The notes under the pieces were generated by a model. The model saw nothing but the letters and a program-made list of their open reading frames with translations, was not told the origin of the DNA and searched no databases. A program made the position numbers and the translations under genes. 64,000 bases of DNA from Nipponacmea schrenckii (taxonomy: Eukaryota > Mollusca > Gastropoda > Lottiidae), in the NCBI GenBank assembly GCA_030562195.1, contig JAUJPP010000003.1:26567398-26631397 (forward strand). Reading direction: 5' to 3'. How positions within the stretch are numbered: the first letter of the stretch is position 1; the number at the start of each line of letters is the position of its first letter. Below are positions 30,180 through 42,300 of this stretch, in pieces.

Positions 30180-33100
30180 ATGGCTACTCGAACGCGACGA
30201 CACGTTAACCGCAATTGTGGAGCATGCCTTACGAAATGTGACTCGTCTAACAGCCTTTGTTGTCATTTATGCCAAGTGAAATACCATTGGGACTGTGAAA
30301 ATTTATCAGTGCAAGATTTTAATTTTTTTCCCCTTTAAAACCCATCAGTTGAATTTACTTGTTTTTCCCTGTTTTTTACGTTCCTCAGTGCCATATAACT
30401 TTGACGAAGCAACAAAAAGGATCATCATGGAAAATCTATTTTGTCGAGGGATTGGTCTACAATCTGCATTGGTACTTTTTTCCCTATATATACTTAGCTG
30501 TGTGTGCTCTCTCTCTAGAACCATGTGAATTTTTCTTTTATCTCAGTAAGCGCTTTATCTAATATTTTCACACACGTTCAAAGATAGAATTTAATAATTA
30601 GGAGATCTAGCACATTTTATAATGTAATATACATTATACTGTGACAGTTCACAAACAAAGTGACGAATTCTCAGCCATAATCACCTTCTACACCAATTAT
30701 CTCGTAAACCACAATACACTACCGTGACAGAAGGTTTTAAAGATTAACACGTACTCTCAAAATTCTTTTTCATACTAGGGATTGTATCACTAATAGTAAT
30801 AATAATAGTATAAATAAAACTAAGAATATTGGCATCGATGATTATGAATTTTTAACACATGCAATATGATTTATTATGTATTATATCGGGGGGGCCAGAA
30901 AAAACGATAAGGGACTTGAAATTTTCAGGACATACGTATAATATGCATGCTATTACATGTACAAAATATAACAATGGTAACCCTGTACTGTACCCATTTT
31001 TTTAATGTGTCAATAGAGACGTTACAACATGTTCTGAATTTTCTTTTTAGGCTACAGAGAATGGAAATCTTTCATTTGTCGCTCGACGTAAACAATTGGT
31101 TGTTCCAGAACTATTATTTCGAACCCGTTCTGATATCATAAAACCATCACCTCATCAGCCATCTTTTGACATTTTAGGAAGATTTAATCTTTCCCATTTG
31201 GGTGTTCCTTTATGTTCCGAATCCGACGGAAATTGCCTCTTCAGCTCCGTTTCGATAGCACTTATTGGTGACAATAGGCTTACATGTGAACTGCGCCTTA
31301 GAACTTGTATAGAGATGGCGTTGAATAAGTCGAAGTACGTAAATATACCAAATGCCTCCGATATTCAACTTGTGTCGCCATTGTATGAAGAGTCCCTTAT
31401 AGACTGTGCCACCCCTGGAAATTTATTCCTCACACTGGACTATCTTAGCGCTATCCACTGTATGTTCAAGACCAATTCAAGTCATCTATCCACCAATAAA
31501 TGGGAAGAAAGATAAGGCCTACACATTGCTCAACACAACAGTTTCTCCCGCAGATTCCATCAATTCCGATAATCCAGTGACAATAATGTGGACTCACACA
31601 TCGACTACCAAAAGAGAAAAAGGTATATGGACTCCTAACCACTTTGTACCAATTATTCGTATGGATGCTGACTATGAAGATTACCTACCTACGTTATATA
31701 AAACCAACCTTCCTGGCCTCGCAGATGATGAATGGCCACTATTACCGACAGCAGACTTCTGTTCCCCACCCAATTCATCCCTGCCTACTTCACCATCCAG
31801 ACATCCTCACCTACTTCACCAGCCAATTCATCACCGCCTACCTCACCATCCAGATCATCACCGCCTACTTCACTAGCCAATTCTTCACCGCCTACTTCAC
31901 CAGCCAATTCATCACCGCCTACCTCACCATCCAGATCATCACCGCCTGTTACTAACCTCTCTCCCATAGCTCAATCCACACCAAACTACACACCCCCACA
32001 ACCGAACTTACCAATCAGCCCATTATCTTCGTCAAGTAAATCCAGTGGAACAAGTAATGGAAATAAATGGTTACAATTATCTGACATCTACGCGGCATTA
32101 TTGAATCCAAAGAATGTTGTGACTTCTCCTCCTCTTGAACCGAAAAATAATGTATATTTCACTGTTGACAATTCTGTGAACTTGAAACAGGCAGGTAATT
32201 CGAAATTCTGGGATAATTGTGGTATTTGGGGTGGTACAAAGGCAATGTCAGTTAAGTCTGTTCATGTTAAATCTCTTAATTTTCGTCAAGTTATGTTTCG
32301 CGAAGGTCAATATTGTTTTAAATCGCGCCTACAAAAGAAAATTATATGGAATCCATTAGAACCACAACCAAGCGAAAATGATATAATAACTGTACATAGA
32401 TATTATGCAGTGCTGAAACGAGACAACACCTACAAGAAACGAGTGACATGGATAACCTCTAAAGGCCACGAGTTCAAAAATGCCATATATGAATATTTAG
32501 GAACCTTTCCGTTAGACAATTCTGACAATGTAAGAACTAACCCTGTAGTATTTAACCAAATTAAAGAACATTTGAATACAAGGAAACGTCCTAATGAAAT
32601 TTATCAAGAATGTTTACAAAATGAATCTATACTAGCACCCCGTGATAATAAACAAATCAGAAACTATAAATATCGTGAATCTAAACGTCAGAAAACAACA
32701 ACATCAACGAATCTTGCTGATGACATTTTGAACATTTTCTCTATGGTAACTGATCATCCCTTTGTGCAAGAGGTTGTGTATTCCAAGAATAAAATTCCAT
32801 CCATTATATGTTATACAAGCGAGCAGATGATAGATATAAAACATGCAATATTGCATGAAAACGTTGTACTTGGTGTGGACAGAACTTTTAATTTGAGTAA
32901 TTTTTATGTCACATCAATTGTATATAAAAACAATAGAATTATACGCAAAGAATCTGGAAGTAACCCTATATTTCTTGGGCCTGTTTTTTTACACAAAGAT
33001 GCAACTTATACCACTTACAGGAAATTTTTTGATCATATTTCTGGACAGTTTGAAAATACAATTTCTAGTATAGACTGCCGCATTTCCCCCTTTATTGGTT

Positions 33101-33819
33101 TTTGGTACTGACAAGGAACAAGCCCTCACTAAAGCTATTGAACATTCATTTCCTGGTGCTAAACGTAGACTTTGCAGTAGACATCTGAAAGAAAATATCA
33201 GTCACTATTTTACCAATGTGGTTCCAACGAAAAAACACGAGAGAAAAAATTTTAATTGACAAGATATTCGGTGACAGTGGACTTGTTCATGCAGAAGACT
33301 CTTTTGCTTTTGAGACAATTTCAGAAGACATAACAGATAATGTGAAAAGTGACCAATTTTTATCATATTTTTAAAAAGCATGTTAAATTTCAAATTAAAA
33401 ACTTTGTATTCGTAAGTGAAAATGAAATGTGGACAAATAATAACGCTGAATCTATGAATCATGTATTGAAATTAGCCATAGACTGGAAGCCCAGAAATCC
33501 TTCTGAACTCATTGAAAAAATATATAAAGTCACCGAGTTACAATTTCTAGATATGAAAAGGTCACTGTATGGCAATGGAAACTTTAAACTAAGTAAGAAT
33601 TCTGTCCATTACAAAACATCTGTATCCACATGGCATTTAAAATCAGCAGAACAAAAAAATATCATTTTCCAAGACTTCCTTAATGCAAAAAAAAGTAAAT
33701 TACATCAGCCTAAAAATATTTGTTCTACCAACGGTATATTGTCAATTCCAAATTCTATCAAAAGCCTTGCAAAAAAACCTTTCCAAAGAAAGAGATCTAA
33801 ATCTGAAAGAGCACGATGA
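30180..33819 (+). pseudogene. Decayed MULE gene: PHD finger, OTU domain, transposase
   Basis: A likely first exon (ATG at 30180) holds a half-PHD motif, C13-x2-C16-x11-C28-x2-C31-x4-H36-x2-C39 with HWDC. A short second exon (about 30388-30472) and a third from about 31050 follow, with TTTTTAG and CTCAG acceptors. The OTU domain starts at SESDGNCLFSSVSIAL (31216-31263; catalytic Asp-Gly-Asn-Cys) and its histidine motif is WTPNHFVPII near 31640. A Pro/Ser-rich stretch (31780-31960) precedes the transposase. Transposase acidic residues: D in GVDRTFNL (32878-32880), D in GTDKEQAL (33110-33112), E in TNNNAESMNH (33448-33450), plus the MULE C-x2-H motif in CSRHLKENI. Frameshifts lie near 31405-31475, 31760-31815, 33100, 33240 and 33360, so the protein cannot be made intact. 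Confidence 0.88.
31732..33111 (+). CDS. MULE transposase, main open segment (partial)
   Basis: Longest intact frame of the element gene. It runs from the Pro/Ser-rich linker (SSPPTSPANSSPP) through the N-terminal transposase region to the first catalytic Asp (GVDRTF), and ends by frameshift at IGFWY. The second Asp and the Glu lie in other frames downstream. Confidence 0.8.
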   Translation: MATITDSRLLFPTQFIPAYFTIQTSSPTSPANSSPPTSPSRSSPPTSLANSSPPTSPANSSPPTSPSRSSPPVTNLSPIAQSTPNYTPPQPNLPISPLSSSSKSSGTSNGNKWLQLSDIYAALLNPKNVVTSPPLEPKNNVYFTVDNSVNLKQAGNSKFWDNCGIWGGTKAMSVKSVHVKSLNFRQVMFREGQYCFKSRLQKKIIWNPLEPQPSENDIITVHRYYAVLKRDNTYKKRVTWITSKGHEFKNAIYEYLGTFPLDNSDNVRTNPVVFNQIKEHLNTRKRPNEIYQECLQNESILAPRDNKQIRNYKYRESKRQKTTTSTNLADDILNIFSMVTDHPFVQEVVYSKNKIPSIICYTSEQMIDIKHAILHENVVLGVDRTFNLSNFYVTSIVYKNNRIIRKESGSNPIFLGPVFLHKDATYTTYRKFFDHISGQFENTISSIDCRISPFIGFWY

Positions 33820-33859
33820 ATGGCTATGTATCTTTGTTATCAATCTTTAAAGTATCGTT

Positions 33860-33912
33860 TTCATTAATATTACTGTTATTATTATATTTATTATTACATT
33901 TATTATTATTAC

Positions 33913-33961
<49 letters not shown>

Positions 33962-34010
33962 GGATAATGTATTATTATCATTATCATTATTATTATTATG
34001 ATCATCATTT
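33860..34010. repeat. (TTA)n microsatellite in the MULE 3' region
   Basis: Interrupted TTA/ATT run of about 150 bp just after the element's last stop codon. It gives a false poly-leucine ORF. Confidence 0.95.
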
Positions 34011-34179
34011 ACTGTATATTATTTTTAATTTTCTTGTTGATGTCACTTGAATAAAAATTAAAGATTATATTGTGCGTTCTTTCATATTGCTGAACCTTTA
34101 AATTCATGAAACACGTTTTTATGTTTTTAAAATTGTGTTTATGATCTTGAGCTTGACTCCCAGCAATGAACGTATTGCG

Positions 34180-34274
34180 ATTTGAGTAGATTTGAGTGTG
34201 ATTTGAGTGTGATTTGAGTGGATTTGAGTGGATTTGAGTGTGATTTGAGCGGATTTGAGTAAAAAGACGGACCG
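34180..34274 (-). repeat. MULE right terminal inverted repeat
   Basis: GATTTGAGTGTGATTTGAG-type units ending in AGTAAAAAGACGGACCG, directly followed by the right copy of the 9-bp duplication. Confidence 0.92.
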
Positions 34275-34371
34275 ACAATGCACACTTATTTTTGCGATTT
34301 GTCAAAGCGCATACCCAAATCGACCAACTCGTCTCTCACAGCACTTTGGTACGATTCGATTAGCTTTTAAG

Positions 34372-34473
34372 ATGGCAGTCGCGAGTAGTAACAAGAAAGA
34401 ATATTTCGAGAAATCGTTCAAATATGATGTGAATGATTGCCTGCTAATTCCGAAGCGTGATTTAAAGTCATAG
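34372..34473 (+). CDS. Short hypothetical ORF beside the MULE
   Basis: 33 codons starting MAVASSNKKEYFEKSFKYDV and ending PKRDLKS. It lies in the DNA into which the MULE inserted, inside the outer inverted repeat. It could be the start of a small gene or part of an older element. No family recognised. Confidence 0.25.
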   Translation: MAVASSNKKEYFEKSFKYDVNDCLLIPKRDLKS

Positions 34474-34689
34474 GTCGTATATCTGCGAACAGTGAATAAA
34501 ATAATTTCGCACCCATTGATAACAGAAATAAATTTATTTTATGTTTTTTTATGCGAGCATCAAATTCCGGTTGGTCACACATTGCTACATCGATTCATGG
34601 TGTTTATTTAAGGCATAGAACTATAAATATATTTCTATGTTTAAGGCGAATTGATTTGTACCACGTGATGATACTCGGCCGTGTAAAGT

Positions 34690-34723
34690 GTATTGATACG
34701 ATTTGCTTAAATAAAAAGGCCTT
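34690..34723 (-). repeat. Outer inverted repeat, right arm
   Basis: Includes ACGATTTGCTTAAATAAAAA, the inverted partner of 29652-29685. Confidence 0.8.
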
Positions 34724-34759
34724 TAGTTCTATAGGAAGAAATGGCGATTTCTAGAAGGT

Positions 34760-36180
34760 TATACTCAATAATAACTTGATAGTATCACGTTACTTACTCA
34801 TTTAATTGTAGGCTATATAGAAGCCAGATTTTTATATGCAGTTATGACATATGGAGCGTATATTGTCGTCACCCATTTCCGTCCGTCCTTCCGTCCACAA
34901 TTGCTGGTAAACACTCTAGACGGCACAATTCTTGATGCATTTTGCTGCAATAGTTTATTATTACCCTAGGATGAACCCTACCGAAAATAAAAAATATTGA
35001 AAGATGTGAATTGTTGCCTTTGTTTTTTAAAACGCGTTCGATTTTTTGCTCTCCACAAGACACAAGTTTTAATTGATTTTATTATCACCTAAAGATGAAC
35101 CTTAATGAAAATAAAAAATACCGAAAAATATTTAATGAGTTAATGCTTTGTTATTAGGTATAATTCTTGACAGATTTTAATGAAACTTGGTAATATTGTA
35201 CATTTATCCACCCAGAAAAGAAGTGTATGATTGAAGGTTGAATATTTCATTCTGGTGATTATTATACTCTTCTATCAAGTTTCTGTTCAAATTCAATGCT
35301 GCCAGTGGAGGTATATTACCTTTCCTAGCAAGCTAACTTTACTTTGAAAAGTGATATTGGTAGTTGAATTCAGTCCTGAAAGTTGGTATTGCCGAAATGA
35401 CCATATAACTTGAATATACAAGTTGAATATAAAGCAGTTGTTTAAGCTATAAAATTTCATCCCCGTCTGATATATGGCACAGAAATTTAAGAAAAACATT
35501 TTTTTTCGTAATAAAAATATCTATTTTTGAAAAATACAGACAACTATAACACGCATACAATAATTTCATTCTTAAAATAAAAATATTATATTTTGATCAG
35601 TTTAAAGTAACCTGACAAGATGACTTGATACCTGGATTCTAAATAACTTGTTGTAAACTGTGTTTGTTTGTATGTGTTTTGCAGACACTGATTGTATTGA
35701 TTCTATGTAGTTCTATTTATGAATGCCATTGCTACTGCAAAGGTGTTAGTATATCATCAGAAGTGTTTTCCAATGGTCACTTCATTTACAATCAAGCATT
35801 TCTATAACTGATGATAATGAACATCTGATGGAAATTTTAACAATGCAAACAGAAGCTACTTATTGCCCTAATGACTCTAAAAAGCATCTTTTAAACCTCT
35901 TTTATATACCTACAAATCTACCTGAAGTGAAAAAAACTGACTTAAGAAAATAGCTGAAATATGAGAGTAACTGAAACAAGAGAATAGCTGAAAATTACCC
36001 ATAAATAAACAAACATCTATCCCTATTCCATGTGAGGTATTAATATGGAATGTAGACTAATAAATAAAAATTGTAGATCAATATTCACACATATATATTA
36101 AATTAATAATGACAAGACTAAATATACTAAATAAAACATACTAAATATCATCTTTGAATGACATTTAGAAGTAGATCGAG
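34760..36180. other. Intergenic, nothing recognised
   Basis: AT-rich sequence between the MULE region and the 36.2-kb palindrome. No supported gene or array. Confidence 0.5.
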
Positions 36181-36181
36181 C

Positions 36182-36362
36182 ATTAAAAGATACAAAACTT
36201 TTATGGATATACTACTCCTTCCTTTAATATTTGCAACGTTTCAATTCACATACAGGAATCTTTATCAATTTTGTGCTTGATAAAGATTCCTGTATGTGAA
36301 TTGAAACGTTGCAAATATTAAAGGAAGGAGTAGTATATCCATAATAGTTTTGTATTTTAATC
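36182..36362. repeat. Near-perfect palindrome (foldback element)
   Basis: Arms of about 85 bp (36182-36267 and 36278-36362) with a loop of about 10-15 bases. The inner 65 bp are perfectly complementary. Each arm runs from TGATAAAGATTCCTG through GAAACGTTGCAAATATTAAA to GGAGTAGTATATCCATA, the same module order as the 54-bp and 69-bp arrays. This could be a MITE or foldback element. Confidence 0.9.
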
Positions 36363-36399
36363 ATAATAACTATCAATTATCATATAGCAATAATGCCTC

Positions 36400-37100
36400 T
36401 TAAATATTCTCACATCACCCTATACATTATGAGCTAGGCTTCTTTGAAAGGGATGCTGAATTGTTGAACCAAGTCCCATTGCGTAGCATCAGGTGTTTTT
36501 GAAGAGTAAGTTCTACCTCCTCCACTAGACACATCCACTACAGTTATCATTATAATAGAGGTCTAATTAAACAATTATTCAAGGGACAGGTTAGCCATTT
36601 TCTGGTCTTAAATATACCATTGGTGTAGAAATACAATAAATGCATTAAAAACCCGCAAATTGTTCAAAATATCTCAAATAAGGAATTGAACTCTCTATTT
36701 ATTGTTATGTCTTTTCTATATGACAGTCTCAAGAAAAGAGCTCACATGGATTTAAAGGATCAAAGTTTGAAAGTGAGGTGTGAACACTTTTACTGATTAG
36801 CTTATGAAAAACTGTGCGTTTCTATAACTAAGGTATAATTGGTTGAATGAATGGAGAACCTGTCTCCAAAGATTACATAAACTAAAAATTACAAACAGGC
36901 TGCTGAAGATCATAAATCATAAATATTGAAATATAAAAACTAATTTAACACTACTTCTTACTTTATTACATACTACGTTTCGAAATACAAAAACAGATAA
37001 CTTTCAAGTTTTTTAAAATATACGTTTTAAAACGTATATATAATAAACTCTTAGTATATTCATATATTTCTGATTTAGAAACACTCTAGTTTTTTAATAC
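36400..37100. other. Intergenic, one weak open stretch
   Basis: On the minus strand, 36546-36436 reads MITVVDVSSGGGRTYSSKTP and then WDLVQQFSIPFKEA and a stop. It is short and has no recognised relatives, so I do not call it a gene. Confidence 0.3.
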
Positions 37101-37104
37101 TACG

Positions 37105-38480
37105 CTAACAAGTATATAGATATATATCTTGTGTTTATACATACTAGTATTTTAAAACAGATAGAAGATATACTACTTCTTACTTTTTAATACTAGTATC
37201 TAAAACAAAAATTTTAAAAATACTATTCTTATTTATTACTACTACGTTTTGAAAACATAAGTATATCAATAACAAGTAAGATATGTTTTGAAACGTAGTA
37301 TGTAATAAACCTAGAAGTAGTATATATATATATCTATGTTTTGAAGTAGTATGTAATAAAGTAAGAAGTAGTATATCTATATATCTTGTGTTTTGAAACG
37401 TAGTATGTAATAAACCTAGAAGTAGTATATCTATATATCTTGTGTTTGAAACGTAGTATGTAATAAACCTAGAAGTAGTATATCTATATATCTTGTGTTT
37501 AGAAACGTAGTATTAATAAACCTAGAAGTAGTATACCTATATATCTTGTGTTTAAGAACATAGTATATAATACAGTAAGAAGTAGTATATCTATATCTTG
37601 TGTTTTGAAACGTAGTATGTAATAAACTAAGAAGTAGTATATCTATATATCTTGTGTTAAAACTAGTATGTAATAAACTAGAAGTAGTATATCTATATAT
37701 CTTGTGTTTGAAACGTAGTATGTAATAAGTAAGAAGTAGTATATCTATATATCTTGTGTTTGAAACGTAGTATGTAATAAACTAGAAGTAGTATATCTAT
37801 ATATCTTGTGTTTAGAAAGGTATTGTAATAAACCTAGAAGTAGTATATCATATATCTTGTGTTTAATGATTAAAAACGAAGTAATATCTCAATGGATTGA
37901 ACTATTTAATAAGTAAGAAGTAGTATATCTATATACTTGTGTTAGAAAGAGTATGTAATAAAATTAGAAGTAGTATATCTATAATTTTGTGTTTAGTAGA
38001 AATGTAATCATTTATAATAATTATAATCGTTGTGTTTGGAAACCTAGTTCAAATTACATAAATAAGAATATCTATAACTTGTGTTTAAACAATGTAATAA
38101 ATAGAAGTAGATATCTATATACTTGTTCTTTATTAATACTAGTTTTAAACAGAAGAATATATATATATTCTTGTGTTTTTAAACAGTTTTAAAACAGGAA
38201 AGTAGTATATATATTCTTTGTTTAAAACTAGTATTAAAACAGAAAGTAGATATCTATATTCTGTTTTTAATACTACGTTTTAAAACAGTAAAGATATACT
38301 ATTATAGTTTATTAATACTAGTTTTAAACACAGGTATATAGATAATACTTTATTTATTACATATACGTTTCTAAAAAAGATTATAGATATACTACTTTTA
38401 TTTATTAATATAGTTAACTACATAACGTTTAAGTAACAAGGTTTTGAACGTAGTATGTAATAAACAGAAGTATATATATA
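37105..38480. repeat. 54-bp minisatellite, array A
   Basis: The unit contains GAAACGTAGTATGTAATAAA and GAAGTAGTATATCTATATAT plus CTTGTGTTT. Clean from about 37290 to 37860, then badly degraded by small deletions. It lies downstream of the TMEM94 stop. Confidence 0.92.
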
Positions 38481-39321
38481 TTTTAGTGTTGTTATAATCC
38501 TACGTCTGTATGTCTTAAAAACAATAGAAACTAATTGGTCATTACAGTGAGGTGACTAATGTAAGATTAATTAATAAGAATTATTGGTCTGATATTCCCT
38601 GAATGTGACAATGATACAGACAAAGTAAAGTAATCATATAATTTTTAAATATATCAACATTCTTATTTATATTACAACATTATTCCTGGTCAATTCCAGG
38701 CTATTGCCTATATCAAAGATTTCTAAACCATTTCAACCAAACTATTATATTACTTGAGCCTGTTTCTACAAAAACTGACCAATCTAAATATTCATCAAAT
38801 TAAAAAAAATCAAAAAATCTAATTAAAAATAAGTTACATTCCTTCAGTTGGTAAAACAGATAGTCATACGGTTTTATCCAGGGACCTTATTTGCAAAATT
38901 TTAACTTATACAAGTTCAGATTTTAAGAAATACTAGTAATATGATTGGATACACCTCAATTTAATATCAATTTAAGTGATTGATCAATCATGATGACTGA
39001 AAACATCAAATCATTTTAAACAGGTTTTCAATAAATATCAAAACCCAAAGCTGTCATTAAAATTAACTATTAGAATTTTTTAATTTCTTAATACAATGTT
39101 TGCATTTCGATTGATGCTAAAGGACATGAAATGGCTAACCTATATCATATATTTGATGTAGAAGATTGTGGTTCTCTGACATTTAAGCTACCTTGTCAGT
39201 CATGTCTGGAGAAAAGAGCCGAGTCAACAGTCCTGGTTGTGTCCCTTAACATTTAAACAATAAATATCAAAAACAACAACAACTTCAGATTAAATATAAT
39301 CCATCTAATCTTTGGTTTGTA

Positions 39322-39394
39322 TCAAAATGGTGAATTCATTCCTAATTTGGTATCAAAATCTAATCTGGCCCGTTTCTGGTACCGCACAGCTAAT
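39322..39394 (-). CDS. TMEM94: TMEM94 last exon
   Basis: 73 nt with the stop at 39324-39322. It encodes LAVRYQKRARLDFDTKLGMN followed by SPF. This is the strongly conserved TMEM94 C-terminus. Acceptor CTGTTTTCAG. Confidence 0.96.
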
Positions 39395-42300
39395 CTGAAA
39401 ACAGAACATAGACTAATATACTATTAATGACAAGGTCTTTCAGATTCCTCTACCAGTTTAGCAATAGTTCCTATGTATGCATTGGACATTAATATTCCTG
39501 ATGCAAAAATGTGAAGATTTACTTCGAATATATACCAATAAAAAAAAAATTCAATGAAGTTAGAAATGAGAGAAATTTTGCCAGGACAGAGGCATTAGCC
39601 TACTGTATTTTGATGTCCAACTGTCGAGGAATCTTGCAATGTGCATACAGATGACACTTTTTCCTTGTCAACCCCACCAACCTGCATCACTCACTGAGCC
39701 ACAAATAAATATAGGTTGCGCTCAATTGGAGAGTACTAAACAGGTTTTCTCAACGATTTTGAATTCTGTCTGCACTTTCTTCTCTGAAAGATTGTTCCAC
39801 TTGTTTTATAGAAAGTTCTGTTGATTCCATTTATCCTGAACATGCAGAAAAAACACATTGGGTGGCCTCAATAATTACATTAAAGGGAGATAACTTACTT
39901 TACTTCACGTCGTTTAACCAACTCATTAATTGCTAAGATCACCAGTATCCAAGTAATTTAACCCCTTTGGGAAATTTCTTTTGGGCCCCCAGAAAAAAAA
40001 TTTTTAAAAAAAAACCGGGGATGGTAAAGAGTTTTTGAATAAATTTGGTTTTTTAAAAAAGGTTTTAAATGACGTCACTTTGTTTTAAAAAATTAATAGT
40101 TAACACAAAAACCCCTTTTTTAAATAATTGAAAAATTATCAACCAAGGGGTAGAGAAGGAAGGATTTTCTTTATTAAAAAACTATAGAATTTTCTTTTTT
40201 AAATTTTTGGACTCTTTTTGGAGATTAAACGGGGTTTTGATTAAATTCGAATAAATTATATAATGTCTGTTTGTTTTCCAATTAAAGAATTGAAAATTGA
40301 AAGTCTAACAGGCTTCCTTAATAAATTATTCAAAGACGTAGTTCCGGGTTTTATTAAGGGACAATCAAAAACAAATAACTTACAGTATAGGGGTAATTAT
40401 TATCCACAGTCTGTTGGTAAATGGAGGCTTCTTCCATATATGGTCAGTCCAATGGACAAATGATGCTGATATACAAACTATAAATAAAAAAGAAAGTTGG
40501 GTTTTAAATTTTTTAGACTTCCTGATTTTGATAAATCATTAGATTATACCGGTAATTTACAGATTTTAATAATAACTTTAGTTACAAATTGTTTGAAAAT
40601 TATGGATTTGTTATTTGGTTTTGGGGGTTATAAATTGAGCTTAGAGAAGAAAATGCAAAATTTGTTGAGTCAATGCAAGCCATACCAAATTTGTACATTT
40701 AACCAATGTCATACTCTTATTGACCAAGTTTGAGAAAATAAATAGTATGTTCATTAAAACAAAAATTTTAATAAATAAGAAAGACACAAAAATTACTGGT
40801 ACTTACTAAAATAGAGGACTTGTAGAAAGAACATGATATTTTGAGCAAGGACTAGACCTCCAGAGTATTTTTCATACCAAGTATTTACTGTTTCATTAGC
40901 TATATTACTGAAAATATATCAAAGGAGTTCAATATTATAATATATCAAGCCTTTAGTGCTGTAAGCAAATACATAACAAAAGTATTTGAGTTTATAAAAC
41001 AGTCTAATTTTATCATTTTTCAAACTTTTAGTGCTGTTAAAAATTAAATGAAAATAAGGCTTGACAGAGGTTTATGAAAGAAGTTCAATATATTAATGTA
41101 TCAAGTAACAAAAATATTTAACATGAGTTTATCAAAGGAGACCAATTTTATTACATGACAAGCCTTTAGTATGTACTTTATTGTAATAAAGTTAAAGAAG
41201 TACAAGATATATATATATACTATTTCTATTTTATTTACTAACGTTTCATATGCTGATACTGGCAGCGTTATCAAGGGAAATGAATAATATAACTGTCAGA
41301 AATAGTATATCTATATATCTTATGTTTCTTTACCTACATCTATTTCTATATGTCTTATAAACAGTACTTATAAAGTTATATTTCAAATATATAAAAGTTA
41401 TATTGATGCAAACTGTGTTCTGGGATGGTGAGAATTCTCCAGTTCAAATGTCTTTAATGCCATAGAACACTATAATAGTGAACCAGAATTCAAAAAACAA
41501 AATGTTGTACTCAATAAACAATGTTTGGTGAATACTTGAAGAGACAGTCTGATCAACTTACCTGTGAAATTGATAAATACTAAAGGGAATATGCAGGACG
41601 TTTTCACAGTAAGAATATAGAGTTAATATAAAACACAATAGACTAACAACCATAGAGGGTATAAACCTCAACGCAAACTGCAGTAAGAATTGTAATACTA
41701 CCTATAATAGAAAAACAAATGAATGGAGTTTTACATCCTACTCTTCTGCATCTTATGAGCTAATGAAGACAAGCAATACCATGAAATGTACAATAGGCGC
41801 AGTTTTTTGCCAGGACAGCGGTATTAGCCTACTCTTTTTGCGATTTCTAACTGTCAAGGAATCTTTAACGTGCACAGCCTGTAGCAAATGGGACCAATCT
41901 GAACGAATAAACACTTCTTCCATAGTTTCTGATTTAAATCTGATTATTGTTATCATGAAAGAGCTGTAAAAACTCGACAACAGTAGATTACATATGTATA
42001 CAAAGATGATATAAAACTTACATTTAAATTAATATGATCTATATTCTTCCTGGTTGCTAAATTCATTATTCTAGGGTCTACGGGATTCCCCATCATGGTA
42101 AACCCCAATAACGGTGTTACTATTAATAGTAACCATAATAAATGACGAGAAGATAAGACTGGTGGCAAGAGAAGACAACTGGCTAGAACTTGACTTAATG
42201 ATAATGATAGATGATAACATAGCATCAGATAAAAACAGTTCCTCATACTAAATATATGATGGCGTGCCTGTAAAATAATAAATAACATATTAAACTAACA

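Larger units (their letters stand above)
29744..34274 (+). mobile_element. Mutator-like element (MULE) with PHD-OTU-transposase gene, 4531 bp
   Basis: It is flanked by a perfect 9-bp target duplication, ACAATGCAC (29735-29743 and 34275-34283), as expected for Mutator elements. The termini are inverted copies of GGTCCGTCTTTTTACTC, and the inverted homology continues for about 80 bp through short CTCAAATC(C/A)CA subrepeats. The plus strand carries an intron-bearing gene for a PHD finger, OTU domain and MULE transposase, broken by several frameshifts. A TTA microsatellite follows the gene. The intact ends and duplication suggest recent arrival, but the open frame is lost, so this copy is non-autonomous. 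Confidence 0.93.

Noticed and set aside
33816..34001. Poly-leucine ORF
   Set aside because: Translation of the TTA microsatellite.
40263..40733. Two plus-strand ORFs of 66 and 78 codons
   Set aside because: The first is antisense to a TMEM94 exon. The second has no recognisable features and low-complexity neighbours.
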